Part shown: positions 8,272-15,460 of the stretch, piece after piece
Numbering within the stretch: the first letter of the stretch is position 1
Layout of the letters: each line of letters starts with the position of its first letter
From: JANQUM01 sp047630355
GTDB lineage: Bacteria > Bacteroidota > Bacteroidia > Cytophagales > Spirosomataceae
Reading direction: 5' to 3'
Assembly (NCBI GenBank): GCA_047630355.1
Contig: JBLHXN010000043.1
Span: 1-26,139, forward strand
DNA length: 26,139 nucleotides
The notes under the pieces: generated by a model
What the model saw: the letters and a program-made list of their open reading frames with translations, nothing else
Database searches by the model: none
Told to the model about the DNA's origin: nothing
Translations under genes and position numbers: made by a program

Positions 8272-9225
8272 TTACCTTTCACAAACCCAGATGTTTCGGG
8301 TGAACCTTGATTTTCCCCGTTTTTCAACCGTGCAAAAATCAGTGACTTTTAAACCTGAGTTTATGATGATACTTTCAATATCTGTGATGGAAACAATGAC
8401 TAATCGACTTGTCAATTTGGCAACCGTCTCTATAATATGTGCGGTGATGCCATCGTCAGAATAAGTGGTGTGATTATAAGGAAGGTCAACAATAGCGGTA
8501 TCGTAGTGCGAAGTAAGGTCTTTAATGTCTGAGTGGTAAACTTCAGCGGTGTAGCTGTAGTACGTGAGATTTTCTGTGGTATTTTTACACGCTTTCCAGT
8601 TTATGTCGCAGCCCTCAATATCAATTCCCGCAATGCAAGCTTCTAACATAATTGTACCCACGCCGCAACAAGCGTCTAATAATTTGGTAGTTTTACTTCC
8701 TTTTGTCGCACTACTTACGAGCGATTTAGCAATATTGATACTGATAGAATTGCTAAATTTGAACGGCTTTTCGTTGTGCTTTTGCCAATGAGCATTGTGT
8801 TTTATCAGAACTCCAAAATACCAAATATTCTCGTAAAAACTGATTCCGTAGACTATTGTCGGGGAATCGTAATTGGGTTCACCTTCAATGCGGTAACCAA
8901 TGTCCCGTAGTTTGTTGAGTCTTTCTTTGTACGGTGTTTCGTCGCCATCCAAAACTAAATATTCGACCTTGAATCCCTCAAAATGAATATTCTGTTGTTT
9001 GACATTTTCTAATAACGCTGAATAATCTTCTGAAAGCAGATGTATATCAAACCGACTTTTAATAAACGGACTGATGCTCGGGTCAACTTCGAGATTTGAA
9101 AACAGTAGTTTATTCTCAACTTCTTCGCCAAAGACTTGTCGTGATTCTAGCCTACATAAATCTGTATGATGGACATTGTAGTTAAACGAATAAATGTACT
9201 GGTGAAAGGCAGAGGCGAGTTTCAA
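8272..9225 (-). CDS. Trm11-like SAM-dependent RNA methyltransferase
   Basis: A 317-aa methyltransferase resembling the TRM11/TrmG10 group, which N2-methylates guanosines in tRNA. The N-terminal part begins YIYSFNY and HTDLCRLE, as in the family. KPFKFSNSISINIAKSLV (154-171) leads into the SAM-binding motif LLDACCGVGT (182-191), an acidic CDIN strand end (206-209), and the catalytic DLPYNH (247-252), equivalent to (D/N)PPY with Leu in place of the first Pro. The start is TTG at 9225; its first base follows on from the DUF1569 gene in a TTGA overlap of start and stop, and there is no ATG that would keep the conserved N-terminus. Translational coupling with the upstream gene is likely. The target RNA is not known. 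Confidence 0.8.
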   Translation of the reverse strand: MKLASAFHQYIYSFNYNVHHTDLCRLESRQVFGEEVENKLLFSNLEVDPSISPFIKSRFDIHLLSEDYSALLENVKQQNIHFEGFKVEYLVLDGDETPYKERLNKLRDIGYRIEGEPNYDSPTIVYGISFYENIWYFGVLIKHNAHWQKHNEKPFKFSNSISINIAKSLVSSATKGSKTTKLLDACCGVGTIMLEACIAGIDIEGCDINWKACKNTTENLTYYSYTAEVYHSDIKDLTSHYDTAIVDLPYNHTTYSDDGITAHIIETVAKLTSRLVIVSITDIESIIINSGLKVTDFCTVEKRGKSRFTRNIWVCER

Positions 9226-9791
9226 GAATTTGCGGAGGGTTTCTTTTCAATAATGTCGTTAACTATTCCAAGGTGATGCCGCGTGTGGACTTTTAGGAAT
9301 TTCGGCAGCTTACGCTTATTCAGGTGCAATAATATGAAATGATTGAAATAGTTATTCTTTTCGAGCGAACTCCACTTTGCAAGCCGTTCCCTCGTCTTTG
9401 CTAATTCTGTTCTGATTTCTTTCTCGCTAATATCAAACGAAGGATTTACGCGATCGGGAGCGGTTACCTTTCCTCTCGGAATCTTCTGAAAAGTCGAAAC
9501 GTAGAACCACTGAATATTAGATTTTGAATCGTATTGATCAGGGTTTGAAGCAAGTGCCTCGTCGTACACCGCATTGATAACTTGCAGCATGTGAAGTAAA
9601 TGCCACTTCACCGGAGCCGCTGACACAGTTGTGTCTGACGCTTCCATTAAAGCGATTCGGATTTCAATTTGTGCAAGCTCTTCGTTTAAATCAATTTGCT
9701 GTGCGTTGCTGATAGTTGCCGAACTTAATAATGCGATGAATAGGAAGGCTGAAAAGCAATGAAATAGAAGGGTTTTGAAGTTAAATTTCAA
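9222..9791 (-). CDS. Secreted DUF1569 (DinB-fold) protein
   Basis: A 189-aa protein with an N-terminal signal peptide (hydrophobic 8-25, ending SNAQQ). The mature part resembles DUF1569: HLLHMLQVINAVYDE (64-78) in the first helices, then GKVTAPDR, and the closing HTRHHLGIVNDI helix with the His cluster that in DinB-fold proteins can bind metal. Function is unknown. The start codon appears to be TTG at 9791 because no ATG precedes the signal peptide in frame. It overlaps the next gene by 4 bp. Usual DUF1569 proteins are cytosolic, so the signal peptide is a small oddity. Confidence 0.7.
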   Translation of the reverse strand: MKFNFKTLLFHCFSAFLFIALLSSATISNAQQIDLNEELAQIEIRIALMEASDTTVSAAPVKWHLLHMLQVINAVYDEALASNPDQYDSKSNIQWFYVSTFQKIPRGKVTAPDRVNPSFDISEKEIRTELAKTRERLAKWSSLEKNNYFNHFILLHLNKRKLPKFLKVHTRHHLGIVNDIIEKKPSANS

Positions 9792-9875
9792 TATTTTTTG
9801 GGTTAAGGTTTGGTTAACGTATAGTATAAGAAACGTAAGTGACTTCGAAGCTCTTACTTGTCAATTTATACTGAG

Positions 9876-9937
9876 CCAAATTTGCGATTAGACACAAATT
9901 TAGTGTTTTAAAATAAACCGTCAAATCGCAGATTTGG
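9876..9937. repeat. Inverted repeat beside the ATPase gene
   Basis: CCAAATTTGCGATT (9876-9889) pairs with AATCGCAGATTTGG (9924-9937) at 13 of 14 positions. After one mismatch GAC/GTC continues the stem. The loop contains a further ACAC/GTGT hairpin. CTGAGCCA just before the left arm recurs at 9974-9981. The element could be a structured RNA, a small mobile-element remnant or a terminator-like hairpin; there is no long T-run. The rest of 9792-10018 shows no convincing gene. Confidence 0.6.
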
Positions 9938-10018
9938 CGGAGCTGATTAAATGTGAAAATGCCTCGCAAACCACTGAGCCATTTACGTTTTTTATACATT
10001 GTTGTTCACCGTAATATT

Positions 10019-11344
10019 CTAGTCATATAGATAGTCATTTTCTAAATCGGCAATAAATTGTTTGTATTCAGCTAATAAGTGTTCTTGAAGCAATTCAGAA
10101 TTTCGGTACTCAATATGTAATTTGTCTGTTCTTTTTTCTTGGTATTTGATTAAATGTATATGGCAATATCCTCTTATAAACGGATTTGAAAATGCATAGG
10201 TATCCGCATTTCTATTGAATCTTAAAATTTCGCCTTTATTTGGACTTGTCAACTCATGCACATGTTTTTTTAAAGAGTTCGATTTATAGTTTTTGAATGA
10301 ATCCCGCATTAAACTAGCAATTTCCGAAATAGAAAAGGACTCTTTATGTAATTTCAAGATTGAAACAATGATATTTTGGGAAGTATCAACCCTTCTTTTT
10401 ATTTTATCCTTAAGAGCTAGTTCATAAATGGATTTTAATGAATCAGACTTTTCATTAACAAATTCATTAATTGCATATTCTAAATCATCTTGTTTAACAT
10501 GTTTAAGTTTTACCGAAGTTTCATTAACTCCTATGCTTTCACAAAGTAAATCGCATAGTTGGTGAGTCACAGAAGCTAATCCACTTGAATATGCTACAAT
10601 TCTTGACTTCACACTATCATAAATATTAATATTTAACAAATTTTCTCCTTGACTCATTATCAAGTTTGTTTCCTTTGGATTCATCAGTGGCACATGAACT
10701 TCGCTAACTCTATTTGTCATTTCTGAATCATAGTGAACAACATTTCTAGCACTATCCACAGCACCAACGGCAATAATCTTGAGATATTCAAATTCATGAG
10801 ATACGTCCATGAATACTTTCATAATTTGAGAGAGTTCTTTCTTTGGCTCAGAATCCAATTTATGGAAGTCCTCAATCACCCAAAGGTATCCTGTAGAACC
10901 AAAAGCATTAGCAAGTTGATGTGGGTTTTTCTGTATCTCAACAATTCTTTTTTGTATTTCCTTATCAGCTCCTTTGCTTGATGCATTTGCAAATATTGAA
11001 AGTAAATTAAATCCAACTTTAACCCTTCCTGATAGAGTATTCTCCTCAAGTGACTCTTTTTGTTCTATATAAAATGTACCTAGTTGACTAAATGCATCTA
11101 AAATAACACTTTCAATGCTAATTCCTTTGGTGCATCTAGTTGTTATATATTTAGTGTTTAATTTATTTAATATATTAACAATCATAGTGGATTTTCCACA
11201 TCCAGAATGTCCATAAACTATGATTTGTTTGCCTATGGTTCTAAGAGCTCTTTTGAATTGTTTTTCCGAACCTCGCCTATTCACATAAGTCAATTCAGCT
11301 GGACTAGAAGGTGTGAAAACTTTTACTACTTTAATTAGCTTCAT
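10019..11344 (-). CDS. Orc/STAND-like P-loop ATPase of unknown role
   Basis: A 441-aa soluble ATPase. Walker A GHSGCGKST is at 45-53, Walker B LWVIEDFHKLD at 154-164, and a sensor-like strand IAVGAVDSARNV at 191-202. This is followed by an arginine (NRVSEVHVPLM, about 211-221) and a helical lid, as in Orc1/Cdc6 and STAND ATPases. A probable winged-helix region spans about 318-395 (SIPxIA-type helix: SFSISEIASLMRD), and the tail is charged and acidic. The gene is more AT-rich than its neighbours and stands alone, flanked by 227-bp and 185-bp noncoding AT-rich stretches, which suggests recent acquisition. Such solitary ATPases can be defence or replication-type proteins; no effector or nuclease domain is visible, so I give no function. 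Confidence 0.8.
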   Translation of the reverse strand: MKLIKVVKVFTPSSPAELTYVNRRGSEKQFKRALRTIGKQIIVYGHSGCGKSTMIVNILNKLNTKYITTRCTKGISIESVILDAFSQLGTFYIEQKESLEENTLSGRVKVGFNLLSIFANASSKGADKEIQKRIVEIQKNPHQLANAFGSTGYLWVIEDFHKLDSEPKKELSQIMKVFMDVSHEFEYLKIIAVGAVDSARNVVHYDSEMTNRVSEVHVPLMNPKETNLIMSQGENLLNINIYDSVKSRIVAYSSGLASVTHQLCDLLCESIGVNETSVKLKHVKQDDLEYAINEFVNEKSDSLKSIYELALKDKIKRRVDTSQNIIVSILKLHKESFSISEIASLMRDSFKNYKSNSLKKHVHELTSPNKGEILRFNRNADTYAFSNPFIRGYCHIHLIKYQEKRTDKLHIEYRNSELLQEHLLAEYKQFIADLENDYLYD

Positions 11345-11529
11345 AGTAATATGTTTAGTGTCGATAGATTATGGTGTACAACTCGTTATTATGTGTAATA
11401 CAGCTAAATGTAGCTATTCACTATAATTTATTCAATATATACATTACAGAACTTCAAATATGCATAATTGCCTTGCAACTATATTTACCCTCAATTGACA
11501 ATAAATATATAACAAGTGAATAATAATTT

Positions 11530-12990
11530 TCACCAACTCTTACAAAAAGAGATATTTACACCGTAATTATCGTAGATTAGGTTGCCCTGATCAAGGGCGA
11601 TGGAAGTTTTAAAGCTACCGCCAATGCGTTTGAGCGGAATGCTCGCCTGAAAGAAATAGGAGTTTTGAGCGGCGGGAGGAGTGGGAAGCGTAATGGCTCC
11701 GAAGTTTTTGCTGAATGACGTGCGGAGGGTTAAGGAAACTTCATTGATTTTGCCGTTGAAACCGAGGTAAAATGCCCGGATTCGGTTGTTGTTTACAAAA
11801 ACAAAATCGTTGTCAACTTTTCGTTCGGTTCGGATTTCACTTTGCGGAATCAAAAATGGCGAGCCAATGGTACGTCCGTTGTACGACCAACCGTCAAAAT
11901 ACTGCTGATGATTGAACAAAAAGGCATCGTTCATATAATTTTTCGGAGGAATGTCCAGCAGCCTTGCCAGTAATCCCTGATAACTGTGTTGGTTCATCGT
12001 AAACAAATACTCTACCACCAATTTCTGAAAAAAGGATTCTTCTTTTTTCCCTTTGAACGAAAGTCCGTAAACCCCGTCGTCTAGGTTAGATAGGCTCCCA
12101 ATCGTTCGTCCCGTCTCAATCGGGATTTGGCGGTAACCTAATATTGTAAGTGAATTTGTGTTTACCTCAGCGGCGAAATCAACTTGCCCTAAATGAGCAC
12201 CAAAACGGTTTTCCACTTCAAAATTGGAGTAGCCCAGTGTGGTATCAACAATCGCCGCTCGTGGAAAAAATACCTGCTTAAATGTAAACCAGTCGCTCGG
12301 AAACTTCCCGTTCACTGTTTTTCCGTCATTTTCATTGGTTTCATATTTCGGTGTGCCGCCCCATTGCACGCTGTGCAATATTCCGCCGTGCAGTTTTACT
12401 TTGCCGTTCGGTTTCCCGATGCGAAAATACAATGATTTTTGGTGGAGGAAATAATCTTCCACGAACGTTTGTTCCTGAAACCAGCCGTGAGAAATGTGCC
12501 CTTTAAACGAAAACCAGTTGAAGAGCAATTTTTGGTATTCACTAATGCCAATCTGTACTTCGGGAATCGGTTGGGCGTTGCCAGACCACGTCATCGAGCC
12601 GCTGCTCAGCGTAGAATCTCCAATCCCATGGACTTGTTTCTTTCTCCCTACCAGCAAGTGAAATGCCCCAAATTTAGGTCTGATATAAGCTTCGGTTAGC
12701 CGAATAGTGGTTTGTTGCCCGTTCAGGACGTTTAGTTCAAGCCCATAATCGTAGTCGAAAAACTTTTTGACGGAATCTGGTTTGGAGTAAAAATGCTGCG
12801 TTAAAAGTGCAGTATTTGGGGAATCGGGCGGCACGCCGAATTGGTTTGCCTGCATCCAGTACGGAAGCTTTTCATTGGTGGCAAAATATCCGCCAATTTC
12901 TACGTCGTAGCCAAATTTTGATTGACTCAAAACGGTTGAGGGAAGGAGAGAAAGTAGTATTAAAATGGCTATTAAGTTGATTTTCGTCAT
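11530..12990 (-). CDS. Capsule assembly Wzi family outer-membrane protein
   Basis: An outer-membrane beta-barrel protein of 486 aa. It has a signal peptide (MTKINLIAILILLSLLPSTV then LSQSK) and then many alternating aromatic strands with family-like landmarks: YWMQANQFG near the start, LLVGRKKQVHG, HGGILHSVQWGG, and a terminal strand ending with an aromatic residue (ISFCKSW). Bacteroidota Wzi-family proteins are thought to help attach or assemble surface polysaccharide. I chose the ATG at 12990 since it opens a textbook signal peptide; an in-frame start 33 nt upstream adds a charged segment. No capsule gene cluster is adjacent. It follows the DUF819 gene after 59 bp in the same direction. Confidence 0.87.
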   Translation of the reverse strand: MTKINLIAILILLSLLPSTVLSQSKFGYDVEIGGYFATNEKLPYWMQANQFGVPPDSPNTALLTQHFYSKPDSVKKFFDYDYGLELNVLNGQQTTIRLTEAYIRPKFGAFHLLVGRKKQVHGIGDSTLSSGSMTWSGNAQPIPEVQIGISEYQKLLFNWFSFKGHISHGWFQEQTFVEDYFLHQKSLYFRIGKPNGKVKLHGGILHSVQWGGTPKYETNENDGKTVNGKFPSDWFTFKQVFFPRAAIVDTTLGYSNFEVENRFGAHLGQVDFAAEVNTNSLTILGYRQIPIETGRTIGSLSNLDDGVYGLSFKGKKEESFFQKLVVEYLFTMNQHSYQGLLARLLDIPPKNYMNDAFLFNHQQYFDGWSYNGRTIGSPFLIPQSEIRTERKVDNDFVFVNNNRIRAFYLGFNGKINEVSLTLRTSFSKNFGAITLPTPPAAQNSYFFQASIPLKRIGGSFKTSIALDQGNLIYDNYGVNISFCKSW

Positions 12991-13049
12991 GTATTCTTCA
13001 GGCTTGCTCACGTATGACAACAAACACTAAAATAATGCCAAAAAGTATT

Positions 13050-14288
13050 TTATCCTACAGATGCCCACTTCATTAACAAAGAGGTGACGTAACCGGCGTA
13101 CGTACCGATGGCGTAACCAAGCACCGAGAGTAACACGCCAACCGGAGCGAGCGAGGGGTGAAAAGCCGCCGCAACAATGGGTGCTGATGCCGCTCCGCCT
13201 ACATTTGCCTGAGAACCTACTGCCATGAAAAAGTACGGAGCTTTAATAAGTTTGGCAACGATTATGATGGTGATTACATGAACAAGCATCCAGATAATAC
13301 CGATGGCAAAGAGACTTGGATTATTAAAAATGGCGGTGATATCCATCTGCATTCCGATAGTGGCAATCAGAATGTAGAGAAACAACGTTCCCACCTTCGT
13401 GGCTCCCACGTTTTCTAAGTCCCGCAATTTAGTTTGCGAAAAAATGAGTCCTAATATTGTTACAATCGTGACAATCCAGAAGAAAGAGGAGGTAAGGCTA
13501 AAGTTTTTGAGAAACGGGTAATTCGCTTCTAAAAACGGAGCGATTATATCTCCAAGCCAGTGAGCAACTGCGGTAGCTCCAAATCCAACGGCTGCCAACA
13601 GCACTAATTCATCAAATCGTGGAATACGTTGTTTGTCTTCTTCAGCGTTGATTCTTTGTTTTATCTCTTCGATAGAACTTGAATCGGCTTTCAGCCATTT
13701 GTCAATTTTACCGGATTTCCCTACTCCGATTAATAATACGGCGAGCCAGGTTTCGGCAACTAAAATATCAACTGCTACGGCTTGTGAAAATATAGCGTCT
13801 GAGGGTTGAAATACTTCTTTTAAAGCGGTTTGATTCGCTCCGCCGCCAATCCAACTTCCGGCAATAGCGGCTAATCCCCGCCAAACTTCGTCGCCTTCCG
13901 TGAATAATTGCGGGTCAAATTGTTTTACGATTAAAACTGCAATTGGACCGCCAATGATAATACCGAGTGTTCCGGCAAGAAACACTAAAATTGCTTTCGA
14001 GCCTAATCGGCTAATTGCCTTAAAATCAACGTTTAAAGTGAAATAGACCAACGTAGCTGGAAGTAAATAACGGGAGGCTACGGGGTACAGTTGTGAGGCT
14101 GCTCCGTCAACAACTCCGGTCGTATTTAAAATTCCCGGTAAAAAGTAACAGAGTAATATTGGTGGAAAAATGGCGTAGAATTTCTTAAAAAAAGGAATTT
14201 CGGAATTAGCGGTTTTGAAGACTACTGCAAGCAGACACAGTAAAATCCCGAAAATGATGGCATCGTTTGTAATTAGCGGTGTTTGCAT
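13050..14288 (-). CDS. DUF819 family integral membrane protein
   Basis: A 412-aa polytopic inner-membrane protein with about ten hydrophobic segments. Two inverted-looking halves carry similar Gly/Ala-rich unwound segments: GSWIGGGANQTALKE in the first half and GSQANVGGAASAPIVAAAF in the second. This is the DUF819 (YjcL-like) pattern and recalls secondary transporters; the substrate is unknown. A cytosolic loop rich in Glu/Lys lies in the middle. ATG 14288 is preferred because the upstream in-frame extension reads through a terminator-like hairpin (14320-14354). That hairpin lies in the 5' leader, only 32 nt before the start, and may attenuate the gene. Confidence 0.85.
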   Translation of the reverse strand: MQTPLITNDAIIFGILLCLLAVVFKTANSEIPFFKKFYAIFPPILLCYFLPGILNTTGVVDGAASQLYPVASRYLLPATLVYFTLNVDFKAISRLGSKAILVFLAGTLGIIIGGPIAVLIVKQFDPQLFTEGDEVWRGLAAIAGSWIGGGANQTALKEVFQPSDAIFSQAVAVDILVAETWLAVLLIGVGKSGKIDKWLKADSSSIEEIKQRINAEEDKQRIPRFDELVLLAAVGFGATAVAHWLGDIIAPFLEANYPFLKNFSLTSSFFWIVTIVTILGLIFSQTKLRDLENVGATKVGTLFLYILIATIGMQMDITAIFNNPSLFAIGIIWMLVHVITIIIVAKLIKAPYFFMAVGSQANVGGAASAPIVAAAFHPSLAPVGVLLSVLGYAIGTYAGYVTSLLMKWASVG

Positions 14289-14319
14289 ACGGGGTGATTT
14301 GGTAGAAATTAGCAGAAAT

Positions 14320-14354
14320 AAAAAACACACAGCCAACAGAATTAGGCTGTGTGT
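14320..14354 (-). terminator. Intrinsic-terminator hairpin in the DUF819 leader
   Basis: On the minus strand a perfect 10-bp stem, ACACACAGCC with GGCTGTGTGT, and a 10-nt loop is followed by six T residues. It lies 32 nt upstream of the DUF819 start, with too little room for a promoter in between, so it is either an attenuator or a second stop for the upstream RNA. Confidence 0.7.
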
Positions 14355-14412
14355 CGCAATTACACTTCATCAACAAACTAAAAACCAAATATTAGTTTTA
14401 CACAATATTAAT

Positions 14413-14445
14413 AAAAAAAGGAATAACGGCAAAGCTATTCCTTTT
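14413..14445 (-). terminator. Terminator of the tRNA-like RNA
   Basis: On the minus strand AAAAGGAATA pairs with TATTCCTTTT (10 bp, 10-nt loop) and runs into a T-tract. It starts seven bases after the tRNA-like 3' end, so it defines a short independent transcript. Confidence 0.8.
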
Positions 14446-14451
14446 AAAGTG

Positions 14452-14617
14452 CTGTAGGAGGGGGATTCGAACCGCCCACGATGTAGTTAGCCTGTTTGCA
14501 AAATATCTGGTGGTCAACCCCAGTCGAACGGAAAAAACCTCAACATTACAAACCGTTTATCCTATGATTATCACCCCCGAGACAGGAGGGCACGGCTGCC
14601 AATTTCGTCATCCTACA
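14452..14617 (-). ncRNA. tRNA-like RNA with ~97-nt insertion in the variable region
   Basis: The minus strand folds as a Leu-type (class II) tRNA. A perfect 7-bp acceptor stem (TGTAGGA with TCCTACA) can be extended by a C-G pair. The D arm reads TGACGAAATTGGCAGCCGT with G18-G19, the 5-bp anticodon-type stem is CCCTC/GGGGG with loop CTGTCTC, and the T arm has the canonical TTCGAAT loop. Deviations: the anticodon would be GTC (Asp) on a Leu-like body, position 37 is T, and the T stem has a C-C mismatch. About 97 nt separate the anticodon stem from the T stem; that insert can form CTGG/CCAG and AACGG/CCGTT stems and a GTTTG/CAAAC pairing. CCA is not encoded. Its own promoter and terminator suggest a real RNA. 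Alternatives are a decayed tRNA or a tRNA-mimic regulatory RNA such as a bacterial Y RNA. Confidence 0.7.
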
Positions 14618-14663
14618 GTGTGTTAAAAAACATTGTTAGTGTTGTTTTTTTAAATTAACGATA

Positions 14664-14694
14664 CAAAGATATGGTAAGCGTTTTTACTGTCAAA
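14664..14694 (-). promoter_or_regulatory. Strong Bacteroidota promoter of the tRNA-like RNA
   Basis: On the minus strand TTTGACAG (14694-14687) and an exact TAnnTTTG element, TATCTTTG (14671-14664), are spaced with 19 nt between the TTG and the -7 box. The start would be near 14658, giving a leader of about 40 nt before the tRNA-like body and a transcript near 240 nt. Confidence 0.75.
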
Positions 14695-14705
14695 TAATAT
14701 TTATT

Positions 14706-14721
14706 AAATATTTAAATATTT
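14706..14721. promoter_or_regulatory. AT-rich palindrome between lrp-like gene and tRNA-like RNA
   Basis: AAATATTTAAATATTT is a perfect 16-bp palindrome. It lies 12 bp upstream of the -33 box of the tRNA-like RNA promoter and about 85 bp before the Lrp-like start. Lrp/AsnC proteins favour AT-rich palindromes, so autoregulation is possible. In such AT-rich DNA it could also be chance. The remaining bases to 14807 show nothing else. Confidence 0.3.
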
Positions 14722-14807
14722 AGAATAATATATGTTATAATGGTTGATTTTATAAACCGTATTTAGTATATTAGTTATTTCCGAACATAATTTAAATATA
14801 TTCAAAA

Positions 14808-15257
14808 ATGATAGATGAGTTAGACCGAAAGATAATTGCGGTTTTAATGAAAGACGCGAAGAAATCTTACGTTGATATTGGCGAAATAGTGAATCTCTCG
14901 GCGGGTGCAGTGCACGTACGCGTAAAAAAAATGGAAGCCAGTAACCTTATAAAAGGAGCGGGGATATTTGTGGATCCGCACCAACTCGGTTGGGACATCA
15001 CCGCTTTCTTGGGTATTTACCTCGACAAAAGTAATCTGTATAATGCTGTTGCGAGTGAATTAAAAAACATTCCTGAGGTGGTAAATATTAATTACACAAC
15101 GGGAATTTACAGTATTTTTGCAAAAATTGTTTGTCGGGATACCGTTCACTTACGGGACGTACTCCACGATAAAATTCAAAAAGTGCAGGGAATTCAACGA
15201 ACCGAAACATTTATTTCACTCGATGAAACTCTCAACCGACCCATTCCTTTATTATGA
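14808..15257 (+). CDS. Lrp/AsnC family transcriptional regulator
   Basis: A 149-aa regulator of the feast/famine type. The N-terminal winged helix (about 1-58) starts with IDELDRKIIAVLMKDAKKSY and has the recognition helix NLSAGAVHVRVKKME. The C-terminal RAM domain (about 65-145) has a Gly-rich effector and assembly region (NYTTGIYSIFAKIVCRD). Such proteins form dimers to octamers and respond to amino acids. Position, length and ATG are normal. The stop overlaps the next start by ATGA, so it leads a three-gene operon with a membrane protein and a DUF1460 hydrolase. An AT-rich palindrome upstream is a candidate binding site. Confidence 0.93.
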   Translation: MIDELDRKIIAVLMKDAKKSYVDIGEIVNLSAGAVHVRVKKMEASNLIKGAGIFVDPHQLGWDITAFLGIYLDKSNLYNAVASELKNIPEVVNINYTTGIYSIFAKIVCRDTVHLRDVLHDKIQKVQGIQRTETFISLDETLNRPIPLL

Positions 15258-15460
15258 AGTACAAAGATTTATTGATAAACACCATTAAATACTTACTGAT
15301 ATTCTTCGTCGTTAATTTTACGGCTTCCTTTCTCTACGAATACTTTACGAAAGGCACTACGCTCGCTGAGTTTTACGGCACTTTTGCGTTTGGTTATATT
15401 TTTGCTTTTGCCGCCGTAGTTACTGCCCTTTACCGTACCAAAAATAAAAACAATGAATAA
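15254..15460 (+). CDS. Small two-helix membrane protein
   Basis: A 68-aa protein with two hydrophobic segments (about 7-27 and 40-60) and a Lys/Asn-rich C-terminus, expected in the inner membrane. No family is recognised. The ATG overlaps the stop of the Lrp gene (ATGA) and its own end overlaps the next gene by 8 bp, which makes translation in a coupled operon likely and supports it being real. Confidence 0.75.
   Translation: MKYKDLLINTIKYLLIFFVVNFTASFLYEYFTKGTTLAEFYGTFAFGYIFAFAAVVTALYRTKNKNNE

Noticed and set aside
9814..9999. 61-aa minus-strand ORF
   Set aside because: It covers the inverted repeat, has no domain or signal and looks like a chance frame.
12193..12699. Several plus-strand frames inside the Wzi gene
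   Set aside because: They are antisense shadows of a well-supported beta-barrel protein.
14477..14573. Group I intron in a tRNA
   Set aside because: The insert is only ~97 nt, lies outside the anticodon loop and shows no recognisable P3/P7 core.
14413..14694. tmRNA (ssrA)
   Set aside because: The transcript is about 240 nt rather than 350-400 nt, there is no tag reading frame ending in ALAA-like codons, and the D arm is of ordinary tRNA type.
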